From NCBI GenBank assembly GCA_907163075.1, contig CAJQTY010000001.1, forward strand, positions 1,612,001 to 1,676,000: 64,000 bases of DNA, written 5' to 3'. Shown piece by piece: positions 8,274 through 15,977 of the stretch. The translations under genes and the position numbers were made by a program. Below the pieces are notes generated by a model. That model was given only the letters and a program-made list of their open reading frames with translations, had not been told where the DNA came from and searched no databases. The first letter of the stretch is position 1, and every line of letters begins with the position of its first letter. Origin of the DNA: an uncultured Rhodocyclaceae bacterium. GTDB lineage: Bacteria > Pseudomonadota > Gammaproteobacteria > Burkholderiales > Rhodocyclaceae.

Positions 8274-8921
8274 ATGCTATCGCCGATCAAGGGTTTTCTC
8301 GTCGAATACGCGCTCGCCTTGCCACCGCTGGTGCTCGCTTTCGACTTCAATCCGCAGACGCTGACGCGCAACCGCCGCGTGACGCTGACGCTCGGTTCGA
8401 CGCCGGCGACGCGCGGCGGCTACGATTTCGCGCTGCCCACCGAGACGGCGCGCGTGGCGCAGGGCGTGGCGGTGGAGCCGGAGAGCTTCGACGTCGAAAT
8501 CCTGCTCGACGCCACCGACCGCATGAACGACGGCGACGCGCTGGCGCGTACTTTGGGCATCCAGCCCGAACTCGACACCCTGCGCAGCATGGTCGAGCCG
8601 AAAACGCAGGGGCCGGGCGGCCTGCAGGTGCTGGCCAGCCTCGGCTTTGGCGGCGCGCGCGCCTTCCAGCGTTCGCAGACCGCCTCGGTGCTGCTGCTGG
8701 TCTGGGGGCCGCACGTCCTGCCGGTGTTCCTGAAAGGCATCAACGTCAGCGAATCCGCTCACCTGCCGACGCTGGTGCCGTACCGCGCGACGGTCGGCCT
8801 CAGCCTGCAGGTGATCGAAGGCAACAACCCCTTCTACGCCGTCGAAAAGGTGCGCCAGGTCGTCGGCGCCGCGCTCAACACCGGTCGCACGGCGGTATCG
8901 GCCAGCGGAGGACTGTTCTGA
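8274..8921 (+). CDS. CIS tube-domain hub adaptor (N-terminal half of Pvc7-like)
   Basis: This 215-residue protein matches the CIS_tube N-terminal domain of Pvc7/Afp7 (opening MLSPIKGFLVEYA, then LAFDFNPQTLTRNRR and a long beta-strand series ending ATVGLSLQVIEGNNPFY). In PVC-type particles this domain sits at the interface of tube and central hub and is fused to a LysM domain. Here the LysM-like part is a separate gene whose ATG overlaps this stop codon (TGATG at 8919-8923). The break is clean, with good codon use on both sides, so it reads as a true gene split rather than a frameshift. Confidence 0.78.
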   Translation: MLSPIKGFLVEYALALPPLVLAFDFNPQTLTRNRRVTLTLGSTPATRGGYDFALPTETARVAQGVAVEPESFDVEILLDATDRMNDGDALARTLGIQPELDTLRSMVEPKTQGPGGLQVLASLGFGGARAFQRSQTASVLLLVWGPHVLPVFLKGINVSESAHLPTLVPYRATVGLSLQVIEGNNPFYAVEKVRQVVGAALNTGRTAVSASGGLF

Positions 8922-9211
8922 TGCTGCTCAAGACGTCACGCTACAAGGACGCGCGCCGCTTCGCGCCCGACGCGCAGGGCGTGCTGCGCTGCAAGGGTAC
9001 GCGGCCGCGCACGATCGTCGCCGCCGTTGGCGTCCTCGAACACGTCATCCAGGAAGGCGACCGCCTGGACCTGCTGGCGCACCACTACTACAGCGATGCG
9101 CGCCTGTGGTGGCGCATCCTCGACGCCAACCCCGATCTGCAGAGCGGCGTCGTCTTCTCGCTCAAGGAGCGGGCCGGCGAAGTCATCCTGATTCCCAAGG
9201 CCAAGGAGTAG
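8921..9211 (+). CDS. LysM-like/gpX-type hub protein
   Basis: This 96-residue protein starts at ATG 8921, overlapping the previous stop codon. It carries a LysM-like core (HVIQEGDRLDLLAHHYYSDARLWWRILDAN, then GEVILIPK), as in phage tail X proteins and the C-terminal part of Pvc7. In contractile systems such domains cement the hub to tube and wedge rather than binding peptidoglycan. It is followed 6 bp later by the gpD-like hub gene, matching the usual order LysM, gpD, gpV, gp25. Confidence 0.8.
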   Translation: MLLKTSRYKDARRFAPDAQGVLRCKGTRPRTIVAAVGVLEHVIQEGDRLDLLAHHYYSDARLWWRILDANPDLQSGVVFSLKERAGEVILIPKAKE

Positions 9212-9217
9212 GGCGCC

Positions 9218-10372
9218 ATGGGCATGCTGCTCGATCTCTTCTCGGGAAAGGAACGCGCGCCGGCCGAATGCCTGATCAGCGTGAATGGCGAGGAAATCAG
9301 CGAGCTCTATCCCTTCCTGCTCGAACTGACGGTCGATACCAGCCGTGGCGAGGCGGCGACGGCGTCGCTCAGCTTCGAGACGCGGCGCAACGAGCTCGGC
9401 AAATGGACCGTGCAGGACGCCGAAGTGCTCGTGCCCTGGGCGCGCATCGTCATTTCCGCCGCCTTTGGCAGCCGCGTCGAGGAAATCATGCGCGGCTACA
9501 TCCGCGAAGTGTCGCTCGACACGCCGACCGACGCCGGCCGGGCACAGGTGCGGGTGGCCTGCCAGGACGATTCCATCCGCCTCGACCGCGAGCACCGCCG
9601 CGTGACGTGGGGAACGCAGGACGTGCCGTCAAGCGACCGCCTGCTGCTCGGCGAAATCCTCGCCCCCTACGGGCTGTCCGCCGACCCGGAAAGCGCCGCC
9701 GGCCAGGATCGCCTGGTCGGCATCGCGCAGGACGACACCGACATCAAGTTCCTAAAGTCGCGCGCCGAATTCAACGGCTACGAGCTGATCTTCCGCGCCG
9801 GCCGCGTCTATTTCGGCCCGATGCGCCTGCAGGCCGACCCGCAGGATACGCTGCTCATCTATGCCGGCGACCAGACCAACTGCCTGTCGCTGGCAGTCAG
9901 CGCCGACGGTCACCAGGCCGACGCCGTGGCCTACGACGCGCCGGCCGAGAGCGGCGACGCGAGCACACCGGAAACGGTCTATCCCGATCTGCCGCTGCTC
10001 GGCACCCGCGCCGCCAACAGCCGCAGCGCCGGGCTCGAGGATTTCGTCTGGAGGCTGTCGGCGCAGGCCGGCGCCGACGCCCAGCGCCTGCAGGCGCTGG
10101 CCCGGATGAAAGCCAACGATCTCGACATCCATCGCCTGCAGGGCAGCGGCGAACTCGACGGCACGCTCTACGGCCACGTCCTGCAGGCCGGCCTGCCGGT
10201 GCCGGTGGATGGCCTCGGCGACTGGCTGTCCGGTATCTACTACGTGGACAGCGTCAGCCACAGTTTCACGTCCGCCGGCTATCGGCAGCGCTTCCGTCTG
10301 CTGCGCAACGCCTACGGCGACAACCTCGACAGCGTCTCCGGCCTGGCCGGGGCGCTGGCCGGAGTGCTGTGA
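9218..10372 (+). CDS. Baseplate hub protein, late control gpD/gp27-like
   Basis: This 384-residue protein belongs to the late-control D / VgrG N-terminal (gp27-like) family. Conserved features are ISELYPFLLELTVDTSRGEAATASLSFETRR at the N terminus, the ARIVISAAFG and IMRGYIREVSLDTPTDAGRAQVRVACQD strands, and the C-terminal SGIYYVDSVSHSFTSAGYRQRFRLLRN. Trimers form the baseplate hub above the spike. In PVC and T6SS the hub and the spike base are one polypeptide; here they are two genes joined by a TGATG overlap at 10370-10374, as in Mu- or P2-like phages. Confidence 0.9.
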   Translation: MGMLLDLFSGKERAPAECLISVNGEEISELYPFLLELTVDTSRGEAATASLSFETRRNELGKWTVQDAEVLVPWARIVISAAFGSRVEEIMRGYIREVSLDTPTDAGRAQVRVACQDDSIRLDREHRRVTWGTQDVPSSDRLLLGEILAPYGLSADPESAAGQDRLVGIAQDDTDIKFLKSRAEFNGYELIFRAGRVYFGPMRLQADPQDTLLIYAGDQTNCLSLAVSADGHQADAVAYDAPAESGDASTPETVYPDLPLLGTRAANSRSAGLEDFVWRLSAQAGADAQRLQALARMKANDLDIHRLQGSGELDGTLYGHVLQAGLPVPVDGLGDWLSGIYYVDSVSHSFTSAGYRQRFRLLRNAYGDNLDSVSGLAGALAGVL

Positions 10373-11190
10373 TGTCTGACGAACTGCAGCAGCAACTGGC
10401 GCAGAGCCTCAACCAGCGCCGCGCCTTCGGCAAGCACCGCGGCTTTGTCGTCGACAATGCCGACCCGGAAAAGCTGGCGCGCGTCAGGCTGCGCGTGCCG
10501 GCCCTGCTGGGTGACGCGGAAACCGGCTGGGCCCTGCCCTGCCTGCCCTGCGGCGGCCTCGCCAAGCAGGGCCTGTTCACCGTGCCGGGCGTCGGCGCCC
10601 AGGTGTGGGTCGAGTTCGAGGGCGGTAACCTCGATTTCCCGATCTGGACCGGCACCTTCTGGCAGCAGCCGGGCGATGTCCCGGCCGAAGCGCAGGATCC
10701 GCCAACCACCCTCGTGCTGCGCAGCGGCAAGGGCCATGTCGTCCTGCTCGAAGACAAGGACGACGCCGAGCAGCTTAAGCTGCTGCACTCGGCCGGCGCC
10801 ATGCTGGACATGGACCACGACGGCAACGTCGTGCTCGCCGACAACAACGGCGCCAAACTCACGCTCGATGCCAGCAATAGCAAGGCGGTGCTCGAAGACG
10901 CCAACGGCAACACGCTGACGCTGTCGAGCCAGGGTGCGACGCTGGCCGACAGCAACGGCAACACGATCGAAATGACCGCTTCCGGCGTCAAGGTCAGCGC
11001 CAGCGCCAGCATCACCCTGGAAGGCGCGCAGGTGCAGCTGGGCGGCGCCGGCGGCGAACCGCTGATCAAGGGCATGAGCTTTCTTACGCTGTTCGCCACG
11101 CACGTGCACCCGACCGGCGTCGGACCGTCCGGCCCGCCGATCCCGCAGGGCGAGATGAGCAGCCTGTCGAGCAAGGTCATGAGCGCATGA
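10372..11190 (+). CDS. Spike protein, gpV/gp5-like with HxH tip
   Basis: This 272-residue protein starts at ATG 10372. Residues about 15-105 form the OB-fold of gpV/gp5-type spikes (GFVVDNADPEKLARVRLRVP, then PGVGAQVWVEFEGGNLDFPIWTG). Residues about 140-225 form a repetitive beta-helix (DMDHDGNVVLADNNGAKLTLDASNSK and following). The C terminus contains ATHVHPTGVGPSGPP with His244 and His246. An HxH pair at this place binds the tip metal in P2 gpV-type spikes. That could explain the lack of a separate PAAR/Pvc10 tip gene in the cluster. Role: membrane-piercing tip of the particle. Confidence 0.9.
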   Translation: MSDELQQQLAQSLNQRRAFGKHRGFVVDNADPEKLARVRLRVPALLGDAETGWALPCLPCGGLAKQGLFTVPGVGAQVWVEFEGGNLDFPIWTGTFWQQPGDVPAEAQDPPTTLVLRSGKGHVVLLEDKDDAEQLKLLHSAGAMLDMDHDGNVVLADNNGAKLTLDASNSKAVLEDANGNTLTLSSQGATLADSNGNTIEMTASGVKVSASASITLEGAQVQLGGAGGEPLIKGMSFLTLFATHVHPTGVGPSGPPIPQGEMSSLSSKVMSA

Positions 11191-11226
11191 AGAGCATGAA
11201 GAAAATGATAAAGACAAGGAGCAACG

Positions 11227-11604
11227 ATGGCCCGCCGACTGGTTGATCCTCCCTATCTCGCCTTCCCGCTGCGCATCGACGGCGCCGCGCCGCGCCTGGC
11301 CGGCCGTTCCGAGCACATCCGCGGGCAGATCGAACAGGTGCTGTTCACGCTGCCCGGCGAACGGGTGTTCCGCCCGGACTTCGGCGCCGGGGTCAAGGCG
11401 CTGGTCTTCGAACCCAACGACACGCCGCTGTGGCAGATCACCAAGCGCCGCCTGCTGGCTTCGCTGGCCGAAGCGCTGCAGGGCGAGGTCGATGCGCGCA
11501 GCCTGGAAGTCGAGGTCAGCGGCGACGATGCGACGCTGACCATTTCCATCGCCTACACGCTGGCCGCCATCGGCCATCGTGAAAGCCAGGTCTTCTCGCT
11601 CTAA
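11227..11604 (+). CDS. Baseplate wedge protein gp25-like (Pvc9/GPW family)
   Basis: This 125-residue protein is a GPW/gp25 family member: FPLRIDGAAPRLAGRSEHIRGQIEQVLFTLPGERVFRPDFGAGV contains the family hallmark GER-x-x-x-P-x-F-G. It forms the sheath-initiating part of the wedge and nucleates sheath assembly on the baseplate. An AAGGAG ribosome binding site precedes the ATG at 11227. Length and position, between spike and J-like genes, are as expected. Nothing unusual was seen. Confidence 0.92.
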   Translation: MARRLVDPPYLAFPLRIDGAAPRLAGRSEHIRGQIEQVLFTLPGERVFRPDFGAGVKALVFEPNDTPLWQITKRRLLASLAEALQGEVDARSLEVEVSGDDATLTISIAYTLAAIGHRESQVFSL

Positions 11605-11614
11605 GGATACGGAC

Positions 11615-12811
11615 ATGGCTGCCGATCCCGTCCCTGAACTGCTGTTTGACGGCCAATGCCCGGACTGCGGGCGGCGCCAGGTGGATCTGCCGGACACGCT
11701 GCCCGACGTCGGCGACGACTTCGACTGGGACCTGCGCGACTACGACGGCTTCCGCCTGTTCATGCTGCAGGAGCTGGCGGCGCGCTTCCCGGAACGGCGC
11801 CGGTGGACGCCGGCCGACGTCGAGGTGGCGCTCGTCGAAGTGCTCGCCTTCGCGCTCGACCAGCTTTCCGACAGCCTCGACCGCGCGGCCGCCGAAAGCT
11901 ACCTGGAAAGCGCACGCCGGCCCGAATCGCTGCGCCGCCTGCTGAAACTGATCGGCTACGACGTCGCCGGCCTGGCCAAGCGCCTGCGCGACAAACCGTT
12001 CGACACGCTCGGCGAGGCCGAGTCGAAAGTGGCCCTGTCGGCGACCGACATCACGTATTTCGACAACTGGTGGCTGGATCATCCCGAGAAAATGGACCAG
12101 GCGCGCCTCGACGGGCCGCGCGCCATCCACGACCAGCATCGCATGGTCACGCTCGGCGACTTCGAAGTCCGCCTCGAGGAGCATCCGCTGGTGTTGCGCG
12201 CGCATGCCTGGGAACGCTGGGACGGCGCCTGGTCCACGGTGCACGTGGCGATCATTCCCTGGCAGCGCCTCGGCCTCGATGCCGATGGCGTGTACAGCGA
12301 CGCGGTATGGGCCGAGACCGCCGCCTTTCACGCCGAGCGCGCGCTCTACCTGGCCGCGCGCGCCGACCTGCCGAGCGTGCGCGCCGTGCTTTATCCCTAC
12401 CTTGAAGCCTACCGCATGGTCGGCCAGGAAGTGGTGCTGGAAGCCGCGGTCGAGGTCGGCATCCAGATCATCGTCTCGATCCAGGTCGACGCCGACTACT
12501 TCCAGTCGGAAATCCGCCATGCCGTCGACCGCGCGCTCGGCACCGGGCCCGGCGGCTTCTTCGAACCGGGCCGCCTGCGCTTCGGCGAAGACCTGTGGGC
12601 CAGCGACCTCTACCAGGTGCTGATGGCGCTGGACGGCGTCAATAACGTCTGCCTAAACCGCTTCAAGCGTCTCGGCGACGGTTTCTCCGACCAGTCCGCC
12701 AGTGGCCGCATCGCGCTCGAAGGCCTGGAAGTGGCGATCTGCGACAACGACCCGCTGCGCCCGGCGCGCGGCTACTTCACGCTGGCGCTGCACGGAGGGA
12801 GAAAGGGATGA
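11615..12811 (+). CDS. Baseplate J-like wedge protein 1 (Pvc11-like), CxxC N terminus
   Basis: The start is taken at ATG 11615, giving 398 residues. The N terminus carries a CPDCG pair near residue 16, then a helical domain (FRLFMLQELAARFPERRRWTPADVEVALVEVLAFALDQLSD) typical of eCIS J-like wedge proteins, and a C-terminal segment (IIVSIQVDADYFQSEIRHAVDRALG, then GEDLWASDLYQVLMALDGVNNV) matching the end of the Baseplate_J family. The lone CxxC is unusual for this family and may pair with a partner's cysteines. Its TGA (12809-12811) overlaps the ATG of the first copy of a duplicated gene start (see the REP cluster). Confidence 0.82.
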   Translation: MAADPVPELLFDGQCPDCGRRQVDLPDTLPDVGDDFDWDLRDYDGFRLFMLQELAARFPERRRWTPADVEVALVEVLAFALDQLSDSLDRAAAESYLESARRPESLRRLLKLIGYDVAGLAKRLRDKPFDTLGEAESKVALSATDITYFDNWWLDHPEKMDQARLDGPRAIHDQHRMVTLGDFEVRLEEHPLVLRAHAWERWDGAWSTVHVAIIPWQRLGLDADGVYSDAVWAETAAFHAERALYLAARADLPSVRAVLYPYLEAYRMVGQEVVLEAAVEVGIQIIVSIQVDADYFQSEIRHAVDRALGTGPGGFFEPGRLRFGEDLWASDLYQVLMALDGVNNVCLNRFKRLGDGFSDQSASGRIALEGLEVAICDNDPLRPARGYFTLALHGGRKG

Positions 12812-13029
12812 ACGATCTCGCGCGAGTGAATCCGGCTCTCCGGCCACGGCGGCTTGTCGGAATACGCCTGCGGCTTTTCCGACCTACAACGCTGCGTGGA
12901 ATGAACGAGGTGGCCTGCGGAAATCCCGCCTTTTGTAGGTCGGAAAAGCGCAGCGCCTCCCGACATCAGGGCATGGGCACGCGGCAACGCTTGTTCGTCG
13001 GAATGCGCCTGCGGCTTTTCCGCCCTACG
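12808..13029. repeat. REP palindrome cluster between the two J genes, behind a duplicated gene start
   Basis: Three related extragenic palindromes lie at 12854-12889 (+), 12933-12965 (inverted) and 12996-13029 (+). Each has the form CGTCGGAATGCGCCTGCGG then CTTTTCCGCCCTACG, with complementary ends and a GC-rich inner stem, the layout of proteobacterial REP elements spread by RAYT transposases. They follow a diverged copy (12808-12831) of the first codons of the next gene: ATGAACGATCTC is identical at 12808 and 13065, with partly matching flanks. The 86-codon ORF starting at 12808 therefore reads mostly REP sequence and is unlikely to be a functional protein. Confidence 0.75.
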
Positions 13030-13064
13030 ACGCCGACGACGCGACGTGCGGAAGGGAGAGCGGC

Positions 13065-15977
13065 ATGAACGATCTCACGCGCTGGAATCGGGCCGGGCTG
13101 TCGCGCTTCGACTATGTCGACGGCAACGCGGCGGTCTTCCTGGAACGCCTGCGCGGCGGCCTGGCCGCGCGTTTTCCGGCGTGGAAACAGGTGCTCGCGG
13201 TGTTTCCCGGCGACGAGCCGGAAGAAGCCCGCAAGTCGCGCCTGGAGGCGCTCTACGCCAGCGACCCGGACGACATGCTGTGGCAGCTCACGCGCCAGTT
13301 CGCGCGCGCCTGCCATGTGCTCGGCGCGCACGTCGATGCCTACGCCAACGAGTCGTATATCGGCACCGCCAGTCAGTGGGAAAACCTGCGCCGGCTGGTC
13401 GCGCTGCTCGACTACGCGCCGCTGCCGCCAGCCTCGGCGTTTACGCCGCTGGCGCTGTTCCTCAAGACGGCCAAGGCCGGTACCGTGGCCGCCGGCCTGC
13501 AGCTCAAATACAGCCCGGCGGCCGGCGCGCCGCTGGTTTTCGAAACCCTGGCCGGCCTCGAAGCCGATGCGGCGTACAACACCCTGTATGCCCGCGACCA
13601 TCTGCGCAACCCGCAGGCGCTAAGCGGCACCACGCTGGTCGTCGGCGAAAAGCTCGACAAGCTGAAGAGCGGCGAGCCGCTGGTGCTCGAAGACGAACGC
13701 GACGGGCAACTGTCGGCGCACCTGGTGCAGGGCGTCCTGCTCGCCGATGAACTCACCACCGTCACCATCACGCCGGCGATTCCGGGCGGTTTCGCCAGGG
13801 GCTGGACGCGCGTGCACACCAGCCCGAAGGAGAAGCTGACGCCGCTCGATCCGGCCACGCGCGGCGTCGAAACCGTTGGCCACAGCCTGCAGCTGGCGGT
13901 CCCGTCCACCGATCTGGCGGCGGGCGACATCGTCGTCATCCGCTCGGTCGACGACAAGCCGTATTTCCGCCGCATCAAGACCGTGCATGAAGACCGCCTG
14001 GTCTTCTACCGCGACATCGGCCAGCTCACGCTGGCCGGCGCCACGGTCGCGCGCCCGGTCACGGTGCCGCTTTCCGATCTCGCCAATCCGCCGCTGCGGC
14101 GCGTGATCAATGCCGACGGGACGGTGGTCGACGTGGTCTACGCGGCCGGCGACTGGTCGCGCCTGGCCGGCGAGTGGCTGGCGCATATCCGCAAGCTTGC
14201 CGATCGCGAATACCTGCCGGCGTACTACTGCCTGCATGCCAAGTACGTGCCGGTGACCAAGGATGCGGCGCGCGTCGCCGCCGACGAGCGTCCCGGCTAC
14301 ACCGCCCTGACGCTGACCTGGCACGCGGACACCGACGGCGTGCCGGGTGCCGCCGACTTCAGGCTGAACAATCCGCAGACGCTGCTGGCGCCGCCGCCCA
14401 CCGCCGGACCGTGGACCGTGGACAGCTTCCTCAACAAGAGCGCCGACGGCCACCTGGTCAGGGGGCTGGTCACCGGCCTGTGCAAGCAGGCCGCGGCGGG
14501 CGACCTAGCGGTGGTGGTCAAAGGCGCGCAGATGGCCTGGGCCAGGCTGGCCGCCGTCGAGCTCGACATGGAGCGCGAGGAAGCCACCCTCAGCGCCGAA
14601 AATTACTGGCAGCAGCGCGGCGGCGGCCCCTTCTTTCTCAGCCGCACGCGGGTCTATGGCCATTTCCTGAAAGAGGTGCGCCTGCTCGGCTGGCAGGACA
14701 ACGGCAGCGCCCTGTCCGGCACCCGTGTCGTGCCGGAAAGCCTGCCCGCCGGCTTGAAGACGGGCCGCGCGCTGATCGTCGACAACGGCCGCGCGGTGCT
14801 CGAAACCCGTCTCGCCGATTTCCATCCAGGCGGGGCCTGGCTCGATCTCGCCGATCGCCTGCCGCCGGGAACGACGGCCGGCAATCTGAAAATCTACGCC
14901 AACGTCGTCTATGCCGGCCACGGCGAAACGCGCCCGCAGCGCGTGCTTGGCAGCGGCGACGGTACGCGCAGCAGCCAGCGCTTCACGCTCGAGTCGACCG
15001 GCCTGTCCTTCGTCGCCGACGCGGCGATGAGCGCCGGCGTGCGCGCCGCACTCGACGTCGCGGTGGCCGGCGAAACCTGGGTCCAGGTATCGACGCTCAA
15101 GGATTCGGGGCCGAGCGACGCGCATTACCAGGTGCGCATCGACCAGGACGGCAATGCCGAAATCCAGTTCGGCGACGGCCGCCACGGCCGCCGCCTGCCG
15201 AGCGGCGGCAACAATATCCGGGTCGTTTTCCGCGAGGGCGCCGGGATTGCCGGCAATTTGCCGCCCGGCAACCTGGTCAAGCTGCTCAAGCCGCACTCGC
15301 TGCTTGACTCGGTGGCGCAGCCGATCGAAAGCAGCGGCGGCGCCGACCGCGAAAGCAACGCCGACCTGCGCGAGAACGCACCGGCGACGCTGCTGACGCT
15401 CGATCGCGCGATCTCGCTGGAGGATTTCTCGCAACTGGCGCGCGGCCACGCCAGCGTCTGGCAGGCGCGCGCCTTCCGTCTGGCCCCCGGCCTTGGCCAG
15501 CGCGAACGCCTGGAAGTGGTGGTCATGGCCGCCGGCGGCGGCACGCCCTCGGCGGCGCTCAAGGCCGAATTGCAGGCCTACCTGCTGGCGCGCGCGCAGC
15601 CCGGCGTCGCCCTCGCCATCAGCGATTACCAGCGCCTGAGTTTCAGGCTGAACGTCAGCATCCGCGTGCGCACGGCGGCCTTCGACAAGCAGACGGTCAA
15701 GGACGCCGTGCTGGCCGCGCTGCAGGCGGCGTTCACCGAGCAGGTCCGGCAGCTCGGCCAGGCGCTCTATCGCGGCGAGATCTACAAGGTGGTCGATGCC
15801 GTGGCCGGCGTTGAAAACAGCGACTGCAGCATCGTTCTCGATGCCGCGACGCAGGCGCGCCTGGCGAAAGTGGTCGACAGCGGCGGCAAGCTGCTGCTGG
15901 TGCAGCCGGCCGACAGCCAGTGCCTGGTGTTCGATGGCCGCAGTTTCGCCGCCGCCGTCGAGGAGTACGAGCTATGA
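13065..15977 (+). CDS. Baseplate J-like wedge protein 2 (Pvc12-like)
   Basis: This 970-residue wedge protein is the larger of the two J-like proteins of the eCIS baseplate. The N terminus (FPAWKQVLAVFPGDEPEEARKSRLEALYASDPDDMLWQLTRQFARACHVLG) is the helical connector region; long beta-rich insertions follow. The C-terminal part holds the Baseplate_J core: YQVRIDQDGNAEIQFGDGRHGRRLPSGGNNIRVVFREGAG, then APATLLTLDRAISLEDFSQLARGH and a last domain around YRGEIYKVVDAVAGVENSDC. The ATG at 13065 is used because the equivalent start at 12808 is cut off by REP sequences. It ends with an ATGA overlap into the gpI-like gene. Confidence 0.88.
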   Translation: MNDLTRWNRAGLSRFDYVDGNAAVFLERLRGGLAARFPAWKQVLAVFPGDEPEEARKSRLEALYASDPDDMLWQLTRQFARACHVLGAHVDAYANESYIGTASQWENLRRLVALLDYAPLPPASAFTPLALFLKTAKAGTVAAGLQLKYSPAAGAPLVFETLAGLEADAAYNTLYARDHLRNPQALSGTTLVVGEKLDKLKSGEPLVLEDERDGQLSAHLVQGVLLADELTTVTITPAIPGGFARGWTRVHTSPKEKLTPLDPATRGVETVGHSLQLAVPSTDLAAGDIVVIRSVDDKPYFRRIKTVHEDRLVFYRDIGQLTLAGATVARPVTVPLSDLANPPLRRVINADGTVVDVVYAAGDWSRLAGEWLAHIRKLADREYLPAYYCLHAKYVPVTKDAARVAADERPGYTALTLTWHADTDGVPGAADFRLNNPQTLLAPPPTAGPWTVDSFLNKSADGHLVRGLVTGLCKQAAAGDLAVVVKGAQMAWARLAAVELDMEREEATLSAENYWQQRGGGPFFLSRTRVYGHFLKEVRLLGWQDNGSALSGTRVVPESLPAGLKTGRALIVDNGRAVLETRLADFHPGGAWLDLADRLPPGTTAGNLKIYANVVYAGHGETRPQRVLGSGDGTRSSQRFTLESTGLSFVADAAMSAGVRAALDVAVAGETWVQVSTLKDSGPSDAHYQVRIDQDGNAEIQFGDGRHGRRLPSGGNNIRVVFREGAGIAGNLPPGNLVKLLKPHSLLDSVAQPIESSGGADRESNADLRENAPATLLTLDRAISLEDFSQLARGHASVWQARAFRLAPGLGQRERLEVVVMAAGGGTPSAALKAELQAYLLARAQPGVALAISDYQRLSFRLNVSIRVRTAAFDKQTVKDAVLAALQAAFTEQVRQLGQALYRGEIYKVVDAVAGVENSDCSIVLDAATQARLAKVVDSGGKLLLVQPADSQCLVFDGRSFAAAVEEYEL

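Noticed and set aside
12808-13068. Separate 86-codon gene in the gap between J genes
   Set aside because: Only its first codons match a gene start; the remainder is translated REP sequence in one frame.
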